A stretch of 64,000 bases of DNA. Origin: a virus. A program made the position numbers and the translations under genes. Shown in pieces: positions 14,466-22,799 of this stretch. Every line of letters begins with the position of its first letter. Within the stretch, counting starts at the first letter, position 1. The notes under the pieces are model-generated. The model made no database searches. It had not been told where the DNA came from and saw nothing but the letters and a program-made list of their open reading frames with translations. Location: the IMG/VR virus record IMGVR_UViG_3300031963_000064, positions 1 through 64,000 of that record; one strand, 5' to 3'.

Positions 14466-16250
14466 TTAATGGAAATCAGTCCACCCAACTCCAGTATATC
14501 CTTGAAATTTATTTGTATCCGTATTAAAAATAAATGCTCCAGCAACAGTTACTAAACCCACTCTTTGAGCAGTTGTTAGTCTTGGAGGTAACATATATGC
14601 TCTAGATCCAACGCCTTCACCGGGCAATAAACCTGGTGAAGATTTCCCAGCATCAGAAAAATCAACTGCAGAACGAACCGCTGTTGTTCCTACACCTACA
14701 CCTCCAGATCCTCTTATATAAAGTACAGAATTATATAAGTTTGTTGTTGCATTATATTGGACAATTGATTTTCCTTCTATATACAATCCCTCACCATTAG
14801 TGGTTGTAGTTCCAATTCCAACGTTATCACTAATAGTTTGCCCAGAAACTTTTAAAGCGACGGTAGGAATTTGTGCTGTTCCAACTCCTACATTTCCAAA
14901 AAGGGCAGTTTTTTCTCTAACATCTAGATTAGCAATTGGGATGGTTGTTCCAATACCAACACTATTAACAACACTCAAATTACTTGATATACCAACATTA
15001 AAGAATGTGGATATTCCAGATGTATTGCTAATATTTTTATTGTTAAGGATCGTTGGTAAATCAAACGTTCCGGCTGATATTGTACCAAGTATATTTACAT
15101 TTCCACTAAAAAATCCAGTTCCATTTGCATTAATTGTAACTCCAGTTCCAACTTGTAGATTTCCTTGTGGATCTGTATTCCCAATACCTAACCTTCCATC
15201 ATAAGTTAGTGTCATTAATTCGACAAATGTTTGTCCATAGAACCAATTAAACCTACCAGTGCCAATTCCCATAGGACCAGCATGTAAGTACATACTGAAA
15301 TCACCAGTATCATTGTTTAAAATCTCAAGTGTCCTGTCTATATCACCAAATCTTAAAAGTGCTGTGCTTTTTCCTACTCCAACAGATTGACCAATACTAA
15401 TTCTTGCATTTCCACTATTGGAAATAACTTCTAAGAGTGATCCAGATTCTTTTCTAATTTGCAATTCTGATGTTGGTAATGCTGTTCCAACACCAATTCT
15501 CCCAGAATTAAGAGCAGCAAATGCAGTTCCTCCAGTTCCAACATGAGATCTTGTAAATACTGTTGATACTCCAGTTGTTGAAAATCCACTATTAATTGAA
15601 TTGACTGTAATATCTGCTGTTGTTGTAATTGAAGATGCAGTTGATGCTATTCCAGTTAAATTTCCATAAAAACCCGTTGTTGCTGTTATAATTCCAACAT
15701 TAATATTTGATGGTAATCTTGCATTATCAATTGTTCCAGTTAATTGTGGAGCATTAAGACCAGTAAGACCAATACCAGAACCAGTGAAACTTGCTGCAGT
15801 TATAATTCCAGAATATGATGCATTTCCATTTGAATTAATTGTAACTCCAGTTCCAATTTGTAAATTTCCTCTTGGAATCGTAGTTCCTATACCAACGCTG
15901 AAGGATGTAGAAATTGTAGAATTACTGCTGTTTACATACCATCCATCAACAGCAATTGCATAGATGTCAGTTAATCCAGATGCACTTCCTGAAAATAATT
16001 CTGCTGTAACAACACCAGAAACTGATACATTTTGTGTTACACTCAAAATTCCTACTGTTGTAACACCAGAAACATTTAGATCTTTTGTTACTGTAGCACC
16101 AGTAACTCTAGTATCGCCATAAACATTTAACAAATATTCGGTAGGAACGGAAGTTCCAATTCCCACCAAACCATTTGCATTTACAACGAAATTATCATCA
16201 TCAACTTGAACACCATTTCTAAGGTTAAATGACTTTCTATAATTTGCCAT
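14466..16250 (-). CDS. Tail fibre-like structural protein (594 aa)
   Basis: Begins MANYRKSFNLRNGVQVDDDN and consists largely of repeated VGIGT/VTG beta-strand units (VGIGTTIP, GVTINSNGN, SGVTTVGILSVTQNVSVSG), typical of trimeric beta-helical fibres of cyanomyoviruses. The C-terminus ends with a short domain (GYTGVGWTDFH) that looks like a trimer cap. Late promoter 16269-16275 is upstream. Likely a tail or neck fibre. Confidence 0.75.
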   Translation of the reverse strand: MANYRKSFNLRNGVQVDDDNFVVNANGLVGIGTSVPTEYLLNVYGDTRVTGATVTKDLNVSGVTTVGILSVTQNVSVSGVVTAELFSGSASGLTDIYAIAVDGWYVNSSNSTISTSFSVGIGTTIPRGNLQIGTGVTINSNGNASYSGIITAASFTGSGIGLTGLNAPQLTGTIDNARLPSNINVGIITATTGFYGNLTGIASTASSITTTADITVNSINSGFSTTGVSTVFTRSHVGTGGTAFAALNSGRIGVGTALPTSELQIRKESGSLLEVISNSGNARISIGQSVGVGKSTALLRFGDIDRTLEILNNDTGDFSMYLHAGPMGIGTGRFNWFYGQTFVELMTLTYDGRLGIGNTDPQGNLQVGTGVTINANGTGFFSGNVNILGTISAGTFDLPTILNNKNISNTSGISTFFNVGISSNLSVVNSVGIGTTIPIANLDVREKTALFGNVGVGTAQIPTVALKVSGQTISDNVGIGTTTTNGEGLYIEGKSIVQYNATTNLYNSVLYIRGSGGVGVGTTAVRSAVDFSDAGKSSPGLLPGEGVGSRAYMLPPRLTTAQRVGLVTVAGAFIFNTDTNKFQGYTGVGWTDFH

Positions 16251-16267
16251 CTTATATGGTTTTTTAG

Positions 16268-19200
16268 TTATTTATCCGTAAGTTTTTGTTCAAGGTTTTC
16301 AACCTTCGCAGAAAGTTCCTTGATTGCTTCAACAAGAAGTGGAACGACCTTATGATAATCAACTGCCAAGTAACCATTATCTCTTGTTACAACCGCCTCA
16401 GGAAGAACTTCAAGAACTTCTTGTGCGATTACTCCAACATCATTTCCTTCCTTGCCAGACTTTTCATTCCAAGTATAAGTATTACCACTAATGGAAAGAA
16501 CTTTTGCAAGAGGATCATCAATTGGAGTAATATTATCTTTTAGTCTCTGGTCAGAGGTATAAAATGCAGTAATATCACCAGTTACATTTAAATCGGAATT
16601 GATTTGAGTTGTTGTATTAATTGCTACCTTTGATCCAGATACTGCACTTAATTTAAGATCTCCAGATGATGTGTCAATTGTATTATCATCAGTTTGTGCT
16701 AATTTAATATTTCCAAGTTGAACAGTAGAACAATTTAATGTGCCATTAATATAAACATTTTTACCAATTCCTACTCCACCAGAAATAATTAAATCCCCAG
16801 TTGTTGAAGAAGTAGACTCTGCTCCTTGTGTCAGTCTGACTGTATTATTAAATGTTGTTTGTGATTTTGCTCTAATTTCTTTATTAAATGTTACGGGACC
16901 ATCAAACTGAGAAAGAACTTGTCCAGATGCACCACCTTCTACAAGTAATCTCTCTTTAATTGTAACTTCATCAAATACGGCACTTAAACGATTAGGATTT
17001 TCACCAGTAACTGTTGGTTTTGGAATATCATAAGAAACAACCTCTCCACTTGCTGCAGATGTTTTGGTATTTCCATTATAAAAATCTCCAGAATTGTTCA
17101 TTCCAGTATATACAACAATACCACCAGAACGTTCCTGAGAGTTCGCTAAAAAGTTTTCTTGATCATTTAGTGTTTTAACCTGAACTTGTGGCAATCCAGT
17201 CGAATAGTTACCTGGACCATATCCAAGATATTCAAAGGTGTGCCCTGACGCACGAAGAATAGAAGGTCTTCTGAACTCAATTGCAATTGGATTAATTCTA
17301 CGAATCAACGAGTTGACATCATGATTTTCTTGAACTGTTCCAAGAGATCCACGAATTACAGTTGCAGAAGTATCATTACCACTGCTGGTAATTCTCATAA
17401 TTTCATTATCAATTTGAATATAACATCCAAGTGGCAATCTTTGTGCTGTTCCAATACCAGTATGACTAATATTAATTGTGCTTCCTGTTGTTAACTCAGA
17501 TGTTAAAATAAATGTTTGATTATCATAAAAAGAGACATTACGTGTTCCAAAATTTTCTCCATTTTCATCAGAAATTGCATTATTTGAAGAAAGTCCATGT
17601 TTTAAAACATATCCATTTGTTGCCGAAATTGAAGAGTTTGTAAGTGCTGTAAATGTCGTTACACTTTCTCTCTTATCGACAATGTAATCTCCTATATTAT
17701 TATTATTAGAATCAATTACACGGAAACGATTTCCAGAAAGAAGACCATGAGCATCGTAAGTTGTAAATGTTGTAATACCTGCTGAGGAGTTGTATGCTGT
17801 CCCGCTAATTCTAATTGATGAGTTAACGACAAAAGCGTATTGTCCAGTTTGTATTGTTGGATCTCCAACAGTTTTAGCGATTGCAATTGATGTTGAAGAT
17901 CCAATAGAAGTAATTCGATAATAACCATCTGTTACTGTTCCTGCACCGGTGATTTGAACAACGTCACCAATGTTTGTAGAAATTCCTGATGTTGAGACTG
18001 TGTAAAGAGCACCACTTCCAGCACCAATTTTACTTTGATCAAAATATAGAGATCCAGCAGTATAACCAGATCCAGGTGCCATAATTTCAACAGAAGTTAC
18101 AATTCCACTACTCACAATTACTTTTGAAGTTGCACCACTCCATGAACCTGTTTGAGATCCATTAAGAAGTTTAACATTATAATATGTTCCATTTGTATAA
18201 GATGTTCCACCATTTGAAATTGAACCAGTTACAATTCCTGAAAGACCATGAAATCTTGCAAAAGTTAATGTTGCAATTCCAGAACTTGATTCAACAGAAG
18301 AAATTGTAAGAGCAACTCCAACATTTTTAAGAGAGAGATCTGTTGTTTCACGTGTAATACTTTTCTTTAGATCATTTGTCTCAACCGCACCAATTGGAGC
18401 ACGTTTTGCAAATGTTTTTGCTGCTTGAGGGTTATCATTTACATTATCTCTATCTAATTGAGGATATAAATCGACAGGTAATTGTCCATACTTAAGATTT
18501 GTAAAAAGATTTGCACTAATTGCATTACTTGAGTTTAAAACATATAAGTGATAAATTCCATCTTGTTGATTGAAAATATATGGAGAAATAATTTCATTTC
18601 TGTAAACAAATAAATTACTTTGCCAATCATTCCTTTCAAATCTTGGTAGATTTTGATCTCTAGTTGATGTTGTATCTGTAAATGTTCCAGCAGATTGTGT
18701 TACGCCCGTAATTGTATTTGTTGTTGTATATCTAAAGGTATATGCATCAATAATATTAGATACAATGAATCTACCATTGTATCCAGAATCAAATCTTCCC
18801 GTAGAATTTGTTGAACTTTTAACATTTCTAATTGTTACTACTTCACCAACTTGAACATTATGTGGAAGTTCAGTTAATACCGTAACTACATTTGAACTTT
18901 CTGAACAAGATGCAATCAATCTTGGATTTTTTAAATATGCATAATCAGTGCTTGCAATGCTAGTTCTTGTAAAATCAGTGTCAGTTCTAACACCTGTAGT
19001 GCTGGATTCTTGAAGAATAAATCCCGTTTCTGGATCTTTTGCGTTTGCAAATTCTTTTGGAATAACAACTCTCAACTTATAAATTTTTTCGTCTAAACTT
19101 CTTTCATCAGAAATACGCTTCACATAAGCAAGATCTGTTGTTGGACCAAAAGTTATCGTTCCACCAATACTCAATGCATTATAAATTTCATTGTTTTGAT

Positions 19201-21478
19201 TAACGTGAATAAACCAGTTATTATTTTGACTATCAAATTGAATAGGTGATCCAAGTTCTCCAGATTCCCTGTCAGAAACTCTACTTAAAATGTGAAGATT
19301 TGTACCACCTACAACTTGAATTGGTTTGTTTTGAAGAGCATTTGTATACGATGCTGCAAGTTTTACTGTATTATTATCTCCAGGATTAATTGCATAGTAA
19401 ATTTGATGAGGATCAATATTTTCTGGCAAATCTCCATCATCACTTATGATTATGATCTTTTCACCCGTTAACAGATTGTTAGATCCAATTGTAAATGATG
19501 TCGTAAATCCAGTTGGAGGTGTAGTGGTTGCATCATAAAATTTAACAGAACTTGTTGTTCCTAATGCAGTTGTAAGTCCAGAAGAACTAATTGCATTATT
19601 ACACATGTAAATATTTGCTTCACTAGTTCCAGTTCCCAAAGGAACGTATAACTTATCATTTAATTTTGCACCGATTCGATATCCTTGTGTAAGAGATGAT
19701 GGGGCAACATTAATTGAGTTAAATCCAAAAAGATAAAGGTGACTTGAGATACCAACTTGAGTTGTAAGTCCTACGTTTAAAGATAACCACTCAATGTTAT
19801 CTTCAACAGAAGAAACTGATCTTGGTGTGACTATAGAGGTAATAAAAGCTTTATTATCCTTATCAAATGCTTCTTTTTTAAATCCAGAAGAATTTAATGA
19901 AATTTGACCAAAGTTTGAGTTTGAGTTTGTAATTGATGCATCACCACCAGTTTCTGCATCAAAATGCTTATTAAATCCAATTGCAAATACAGAAACAATT
20001 TGAATGAAAGCATCATTTGTAATTTTAATATGACTTGTTTCCCATCCTTGACGATAGATAGCGTCTGGATCTAAATGATAAACTCTATTTGTATCTGTTT
20101 GAGATGCTCCATTTGGAAGATCTCCACCAGAAACAGTAGTGTAATCAATTTTTTCATAAGATCTAGAAGATTTATTATATTTTGCAAAGGCACGATCATC
20201 CTTTTGAAGAGATACTGCAGTAAATTGTGCAACAACGGTGCTTCTAAATCCTGATGCTTTGCTACCATCAGCATGAAGACCATTCATACCCCAGACAGAG
20301 CGTAATGAACAGTTAAAAATGTAAGGGGATGCGCCAGATACAGTATCAGTCTCAACTGTTACTGTCGCTCCGGCAGCACTTGGACTTGGAATTGTAGGAA
20401 CTGTTGAAAGAAGGTAAGTAAATGATGTTGAACTTAAAACAGATTGAACAGTTGTTGAAACATTATAAACCCCTACACCAACTCCTTTAACTTTAATTGG
20501 AGTACCTACGTTTAAACCATGCTCTGTTGTGGTTGTAACTGTAACACGTGCGTCTGCAACACTGCCATTACCAGAAAATATTGAAGCAATTGTAATTGGA
20601 TCTGAAGCAAAAGCACCGACAATTTGAAACTCTGGATCTCTCTTTGCAAAACCAAGAGGATTCGTTGGATATTTATCTTCTGCTTTAATTTCACGATATG
20701 CATTATAAGCATTTGAGACTTTGCTATAATACATATCAAGATCGGTGAGACCTGTTGCAGTTCCACCAGCACCACCAATAGGCAATGTAATATTATTTAC
20801 ACCATCACAAAATTCAAAACAAGTTACTTTATGGTGTGAAAAATTAGGTGTTGAGCGATAGATTGATGAAAAATCATCTGGATTTGTATATACCGTGCTA
20901 CTTGCATCTGCATCAAAAATAGAAAATTGCCAAAAATAACAAGCACCAGTAATTCTAAAAATTGCAGATTTAGATACAGTATCATCTGTTGGATTTGGAA
21001 CATATTTTGGACGAATTTTGGTCTTTCTTAAATCAAGACCAACAATAGAAGTTCCTCTTGGAACAACAACACCACCATACCAACTATTAAACTTATAAAG
21101 AATATTATCTTCTTGTGCAAGATCAAAGTTTGAATTTAATCCAAGTGAAAAAACATTTGTAGCAGTATCTTGACCACCAGATCGATTGACTGCTTTTGCT
21201 CCACTGTTATTATAAACTGCATATCCAGGTCTATTATCAATTAAATGCTCACCGGGAAATAGTAAAATTGTGGTTTTTTCTACTAAATCATTATTATCTC
21301 CAGCAATATATGAGAATCTTGCCGCTTCTAATAATGCTCTTTGTATTGTTTTGAAAGGGCGAGCAAGAGAATTACCTTGATTCTCAATACTATCAGTTGA
21401 ATCAAGATCATTTGGATTGACGTAAAGAATACGACCTTCTGTATTCTTGATAAAATTGTCAAGTTTATTCAGACCCAT
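16268..21478 (-). CDS. Large tail fibre protein with C-terminal S74 self-cleaving chaperone
   Basis: 1736 aa. The N-terminal part (residues about 10-330; YVNPNDLDSTDSIENQGNSL) matches a large cyanophage structural protein with a right-handed beta-helix. The middle has many beta-rich repeats (for example ITGAGTVTDGYYRI). The last about 110 residues form a peptidase S74 intramolecular chaperone: TSDQRLKDNITPID with the nucleophilic Ser and a Lys, then GVIAQEVLEVLPEAV and a C-terminal coiled coil. S74 domains help fibres trimerise and then cut themselves off at the Ser. Likely a distal fibre or host-recognition protein. Confidence 0.85.
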   Translation of the reverse strand: MGLNKLDNFIKNTEGRILYVNPNDLDSTDSIENQGNSLARPFKTIQRALLEAARFSYIAGDNNDLVEKTTILLFPGEHLIDNRPGYAVYNNSGAKAVNRSGGQDTATNVFSLGLNSNFDLAQEDNILYKFNSWYGGVVVPRGTSIVGLDLRKTKIRPKYVPNPTDDTVSKSAIFRITGACYFWQFSIFDADASSTVYTNPDDFSSIYRSTPNFSHHKVTCFEFCDGVNNITLPIGGAGGTATGLTDLDMYYSKVSNAYNAYREIKAEDKYPTNPLGFAKRDPEFQIVGAFASDPITIASIFSGNGSVADARVTVTTTTEHGLNVGTPIKVKGVGVGVYNVSTTVQSVLSSTSFTYLLSTVPTIPSPSAAGATVTVETDTVSGASPYIFNCSLRSVWGMNGLHADGSKASGFRSTVVAQFTAVSLQKDDRAFAKYNKSSRSYEKIDYTTVSGGDLPNGASQTDTNRVYHLDPDAIYRQGWETSHIKITNDAFIQIVSVFAIGFNKHFDAETGGDASITNSNSNFGQISLNSSGFKKEAFDKDNKAFITSIVTPRSVSSVEDNIEWLSLNVGLTTQVGISSHLYLFGFNSINVAPSSLTQGYRIGAKLNDKLYVPLGTGTSEANIYMCNNAISSSGLTTALGTTSSVKFYDATTTPPTGFTTSFTIGSNNLLTGEKIIIISDDGDLPENIDPHQIYYAINPGDNNTVKLAASYTNALQNKPIQVVGGTNLHILSRVSDRESGELGSPIQFDSQNNNWFIHVNQNNEIYNALSIGGTITFGPTTDLAYVKRISDERSLDEKIYKLRVVIPKEFANAKDPETGFILQESSTTGVRTDTDFTRTSIASTDYAYLKNPRLIASCSESSNVVTVLTELPHNVQVGEVVTIRNVKSSTNSTGRFDSGYNGRFIVSNIIDAYTFRYTTTNTITGVTQSAGTFTDTTSTRDQNLPRFERNDWQSNLFVYRNEIISPYIFNQQDGIYHLYVLNSSNAISANLFTNLKYGQLPVDLYPQLDRDNVNDNPQAAKTFAKRAPIGAVETNDLKKSITRETTDLSLKNVGVALTISSVESSSGIATLTFARFHGLSGIVTGSISNGGTSYTNGTYYNVKLLNGSQTGSWSGATSKVIVSSGIVTSVEIMAPGSGYTAGSLYFDQSKIGAGSGALYTVSTSGISTNIGDVVQITGAGTVTDGYYRITSIGSSTSIAIAKTVGDPTIQTGQYAFVVNSSIRISGTAYNSSAGITTFTTYDAHGLLSGNRFRVIDSNNNNIGDYIVDKRESVTTFTALTNSSISATNGYVLKHGLSSNNAISDENGENFGTRNVSFYDNQTFILTSELTTGSTINISHTGIGTAQRLPLGCYIQIDNEIMRITSSGNDTSATVIRGSLGTVQENHDVNSLIRRINPIAIEFRRPSILRASGHTFEYLGYGPGNYSTGLPQVQVKTLNDQENFLANSQERSGGIVVYTGMNNSGDFYNGNTKTSAASGEVVSYDIPKPTVTGENPNRLSAVFDEVTIKERLLVEGGASGQVLSQFDGPVTFNKEIRAKSQTTFNNTVRLTQGAESTSSTTGDLIISGGVGIGKNVYINGTLNCSTVQLGNIKLAQTDDNTIDTSSGDLKLSAVSGSKVAINTTTQINSDLNVTGDITAFYTSDQRLKDNITPIDDPLAKVLSISGNTYTWNEKSGKEGNDVGVIAQEVLEVLPEAVVTRDNGYLAVDYHKVVPLLVEAIKELSAKVENLEQKLTDK
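16269..16275 (-). promoter_or_regulatory. Late promoter motif
   Basis: GATAAATA on the minus strand, 19 nt before the ATG at 16250 and overlapping the last codons of the 1736-aa fibre gene. Confidence 0.55.
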
Positions 21479-21510
21479 TTTTATTGATTTTAACTCTTAT
21501 TATCTTCTAT

Positions 21511-21816
21511 TTAGTTAGTCAAATCTTCCTCATCATACTCATATTCTATCTCTTCTGGCATATCTTCAGGATTTTCTAACTCAACTGGAAAGAGACAGGG
21601 GTGTGCCTCCTCATCAATCAAGTAGAAAGAACTTCTATATAAATCGTCTGGTTCAAATGTGCGATTCTTATCTGCTTCTCTGCACAAATCTTGATCGTAT
21701 AAGTGTCCCTCTGGCAACTCATCGAAGGTAAATGGAACAGAGTTGATAAAATACATCTTCACAATCATACTGCCGTCATTGTACCAGCAGTATGCAGAAT
21801 CTATACGATAAGACAT
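21511..21816 (-). CDS. Hypothetical acidic protein (101 aa)
   Basis: ATG at 21816 (MSYRIDSAYCWYNDG) is used; the longer frame to 21876 runs into the tRNA-Leu gene. The C-terminus is highly acidic (EEIEYEYDEEDL). A late-type promoter (21837-21843) precedes it. Not recognised. Confidence 0.6.
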   Translation of the reverse strand: MSYRIDSAYCWYNDGSMIVKMYFINSVPFTFDELPEGHLYDQDLCREADKNRTFEPDDLYRSSFYLIDEEAHPCLFPVELENPEDMPEEIEYEYDEEDLTN

Positions 21817-21836
21817 AGGGGTTTTCCCATATCTTA

Positions 21837-21843
21837 TATTTAT
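21837..21843 (-). promoter_or_regulatory. Late promoter motif
   Basis: Minus strand AAATAAATA, 21 nt upstream of the ATG at 21816 and 7 nt past the tRNA-Leu 3' end. Confidence 0.5.
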
Positions 21844-21849
21844 TTTTAG

Positions 21850-22131
21850 TAGGAGCGGCGAGACTTGAACTCGCATAGCCGAAGCCGACGGATTTTCTTA
21901 CCACTACGACTTTCGCCGCCTCATAGAGTTTGTGGTCTGGACTATACCTTCACCATATCTTGTGATTTAGGTGCTCCCCGTCTAGTCTCTACACCTTCAT
22001 CTTTCGATGCTTGGCTCGGTATTGCCATTTTACAGGTTTCACCGAATTTGAGGAGTTACACTCATGAGGTTTCCCAAATGAGGCTCAATTTTACATAAGT
22101 CCGTTGTGTCTACCAATTCCACCACGCTCCC
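21850..22131 (-). tRNA. tRNA-Leu(UAA), interrupted by a group I intron
   Basis: Exon 1 is 22131-22097 and exon 2 is 21896-21850. Spliced, it gives acceptor GGGAGCG/CGCTCCT (one G-U), anticodon stem ACGGA/TCCGT with loop CTTAAAA (anticodon UAA), a class II long variable arm (CGGCTTCGGCTAT) and T-arm GCGAG-TTCAAGT-CTCGC. No CCA is encoded; A is the discriminator. The intron enters between anticodon positions 34 and 35, the same site as in cyanobacterial tRNA-Leu(UAA). A promoter (22145-22173) starts 14 nt upstream. UUA decoding suits this A+T-rich genome. Confidence 0.92.
21897..22096 (-). ncRNA. Group I self-splicing intron in tRNA-Leu(UAA)
   Basis: 200 nt. The 5' exon ends CTT and pairs with GAG in ATTGAGCC (P1, with the U-G at the splice site). 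Core elements match the cyanobacterial tRNA-Leu type: CGGTGAAACC and GGCAATACCGAGCCAAGC (P4-P6), GAGACTAGACGG paired with TAGTCC (P7, guanosine site), CACC/GGTG (P8), a GAAA-capped P9 region, and a terminal G at 21897. No ORF or endonuclease is present. Subgroup IC3 is inferred from the resemblance; length is shorter than the 240-300 nt usual in cyanobacteria. Confidence 0.9.
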
Positions 22132-22144
22132 GTGATGTGAGACC

Positions 22145-22173
22145 ATTATAACTCAAAGAGTTGTAGTGGTCAA
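22145..22173 (-). promoter_or_regulatory. Sigma70-type promoter for tRNA-Leu
   Basis: TTGACC (22173-22168), 17-nt spacer, TATAAT (22150-22145). The predicted start falls about 7 nt before the tRNA 5' end. The downstream GGTCTCACA resembles the context of the promoter at 920. Confidence 0.75.
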
Positions 22174-22174
22174 G

Positions 22175-22248
22175 TGCAGGTTGTGGGGATCGAACCCACC
22201 TTAGCCGAATTATGAGTTCGGTGCTTTCAACCAGAGAGCTAAACCTGC
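22175..22248 (-). tRNA. tRNA-Met(CAU)
   Basis: 74 nt: acceptor GCAGGTT/AACCTGC, anticodon stem CCGAA/TTCGG with loop CTCATAA, T-arm GTGGG-TTCGATC-CCCAC, discriminator A. The C27-G43 pair fits elongator Met better than lysidine-modified Ile2(CAU), but Ile2 is not excluded. D-stem has one C-A mismatch. CCA is not encoded in full. Confidence 0.88.
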
Positions 22249-22252
22249 ACGA

Positions 22253-22324
22253 TGGGAACAGCGGGAGTTGAACCCGCGCTAAGCACTTATAAGGTGCCCG
22301 CTCTAACCATTAAGCTATGCTCCC
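22253..22324 (-). tRNA. tRNA-Ile(UAU)
   Basis: 72 nt: acceptor GGGAGCA/TGTTCCC, D-arm GCTT/GAGC, anticodon stem GGCAC/GTGCT with loop CTTATAA (anticodon UAU, reading AUA), T-arm GCGGG-TTCAACT-CCCGC, discriminator A. Bacteria normally decode AUA with a modified CAU tRNA, so a UAU tRNA gives the phage an independent AUA reader. Confidence 0.88.
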
Positions 22325-22326
22325 AT

Positions 22327-22349
22327 AAAAAACTCAGAGTATCACTGAG
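22327..22349 (-). terminator. Rho-independent terminator
   Basis: Minus strand CTCAG-TGATACT-CTGAG followed by TTTTTT (22332-22327). The loop contains the TGA of the Phd-like gene. It would end the short early transcript before the tRNA genes. Confidence 0.6.
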
Positions 22350-22515
22350 CTTCGTTGTTTAATTCAGTGTGTATTCGTATCAGATCGTCGTCTGCGGGCA
22401 TCATTACTGCTGCCTTTCCATTCTCATCCACAATACCTAAAGTTTCTCCATTTTCAACTCGTCCCATCAGTTCATCAAACCTCTCTTGAAACTCTTCCAC
22501 TGTGAAAATTTCCAT
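22342..22515 (-). CDS. Phd/YefM-like antitoxin-fold small protein (57 aa)
   Basis: Starts MEIFTVEEFQERFDELMGRV and continues ENGETLGIVDENGKAAVMMP, the pattern of Phd/YefM antitoxin N-terminal domains (DNA-binding dimers). The toxin-binding C-terminal tail is short and no toxin gene is adjacent, so it is an orphan. It might act as a repressor or neutralise a host toxin; this is inference. A consensus promoter is upstream and a terminator overlaps its stop. Confidence 0.6.
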   Translation of the reverse strand: MEIFTVEEFQERFDELMGRVENGETLGIVDENGKAAVMMPADDDLIRIHTELNNEAQ

Positions 22516-22537
22516 TTCCGATATTTATATTATAGCA

Positions 22538-22738
22538 TCACTCGCCATAAACTGCAAGGTCTGCGTATTCAATTTGATCGGGTTCAAGATTAGCAGTGAC
22601 AACTTCAAGGACGTTCATAAACTCTTGAACAGTATCACATTCTACCAGACGCTCGTTGCCTTGATCACTCAGGAGCAAGAAGGTACGACTGCATACATCA
22701 ATTACAATGCCCTGTACGGTCTCTTGTGCAGTGCTCAT
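22538..22738 (-). CDS. Conserved cyanophage early protein (66 aa)
   Basis: Small alpha/beta protein (GIVIDVCSRTFLLLSDQGNE, then EYADLAVYGE). First gene after the consensus promoter at 22764-22792. I associate it with conserved cyanophage hypotheticals; function unknown. Confidence 0.6.
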   Translation of the reverse strand: MSTAQETVQGIVIDVCSRTFLLLSDQGNERLVECDTVQEFMNVLEVVTANLEPDQIEYADLAVYGE

Positions 22739-22763
22739 GGGGTGTTCCGTTGATTACCCCCAT

Positions 22764-22792
22764 ATTATAGGGGGTCTTGGTGCTGGTGTCAA
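22764..22792 (-). promoter_or_regulatory. Consensus sigma70-type early promoter inside a palindrome
   Basis: TTGACA (22792-22787), exactly 17 nt, TATAAT (22769-22764). The -10 lies in the centre of ACCCCC (22756-22761) / GGGGGT (22770-22775), an inverted repeat that could be an operator or a start-site hairpin. Confidence 0.85.
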
Positions 22793-22799
22793 GAGGTCT

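Noticed and set aside
14800-15204. 134-aa plus-strand frame opposite the 594-aa fibre gene
   Set aside because: Shadow of the repetitive VGIGT coding strand, no ribosome site, wrong strand for the operon.
20071-20778. Alternative-frame minus ORFs inside the 1736-aa fibre gene
   Set aside because: Leu/Gln-rich shadow frames with no start signals.
21865-22098. 77-aa plus-strand frame across the tRNA-Leu/intron
   Set aside because: It coincides with tRNA exons and intron core on the other strand; no endonuclease motif.
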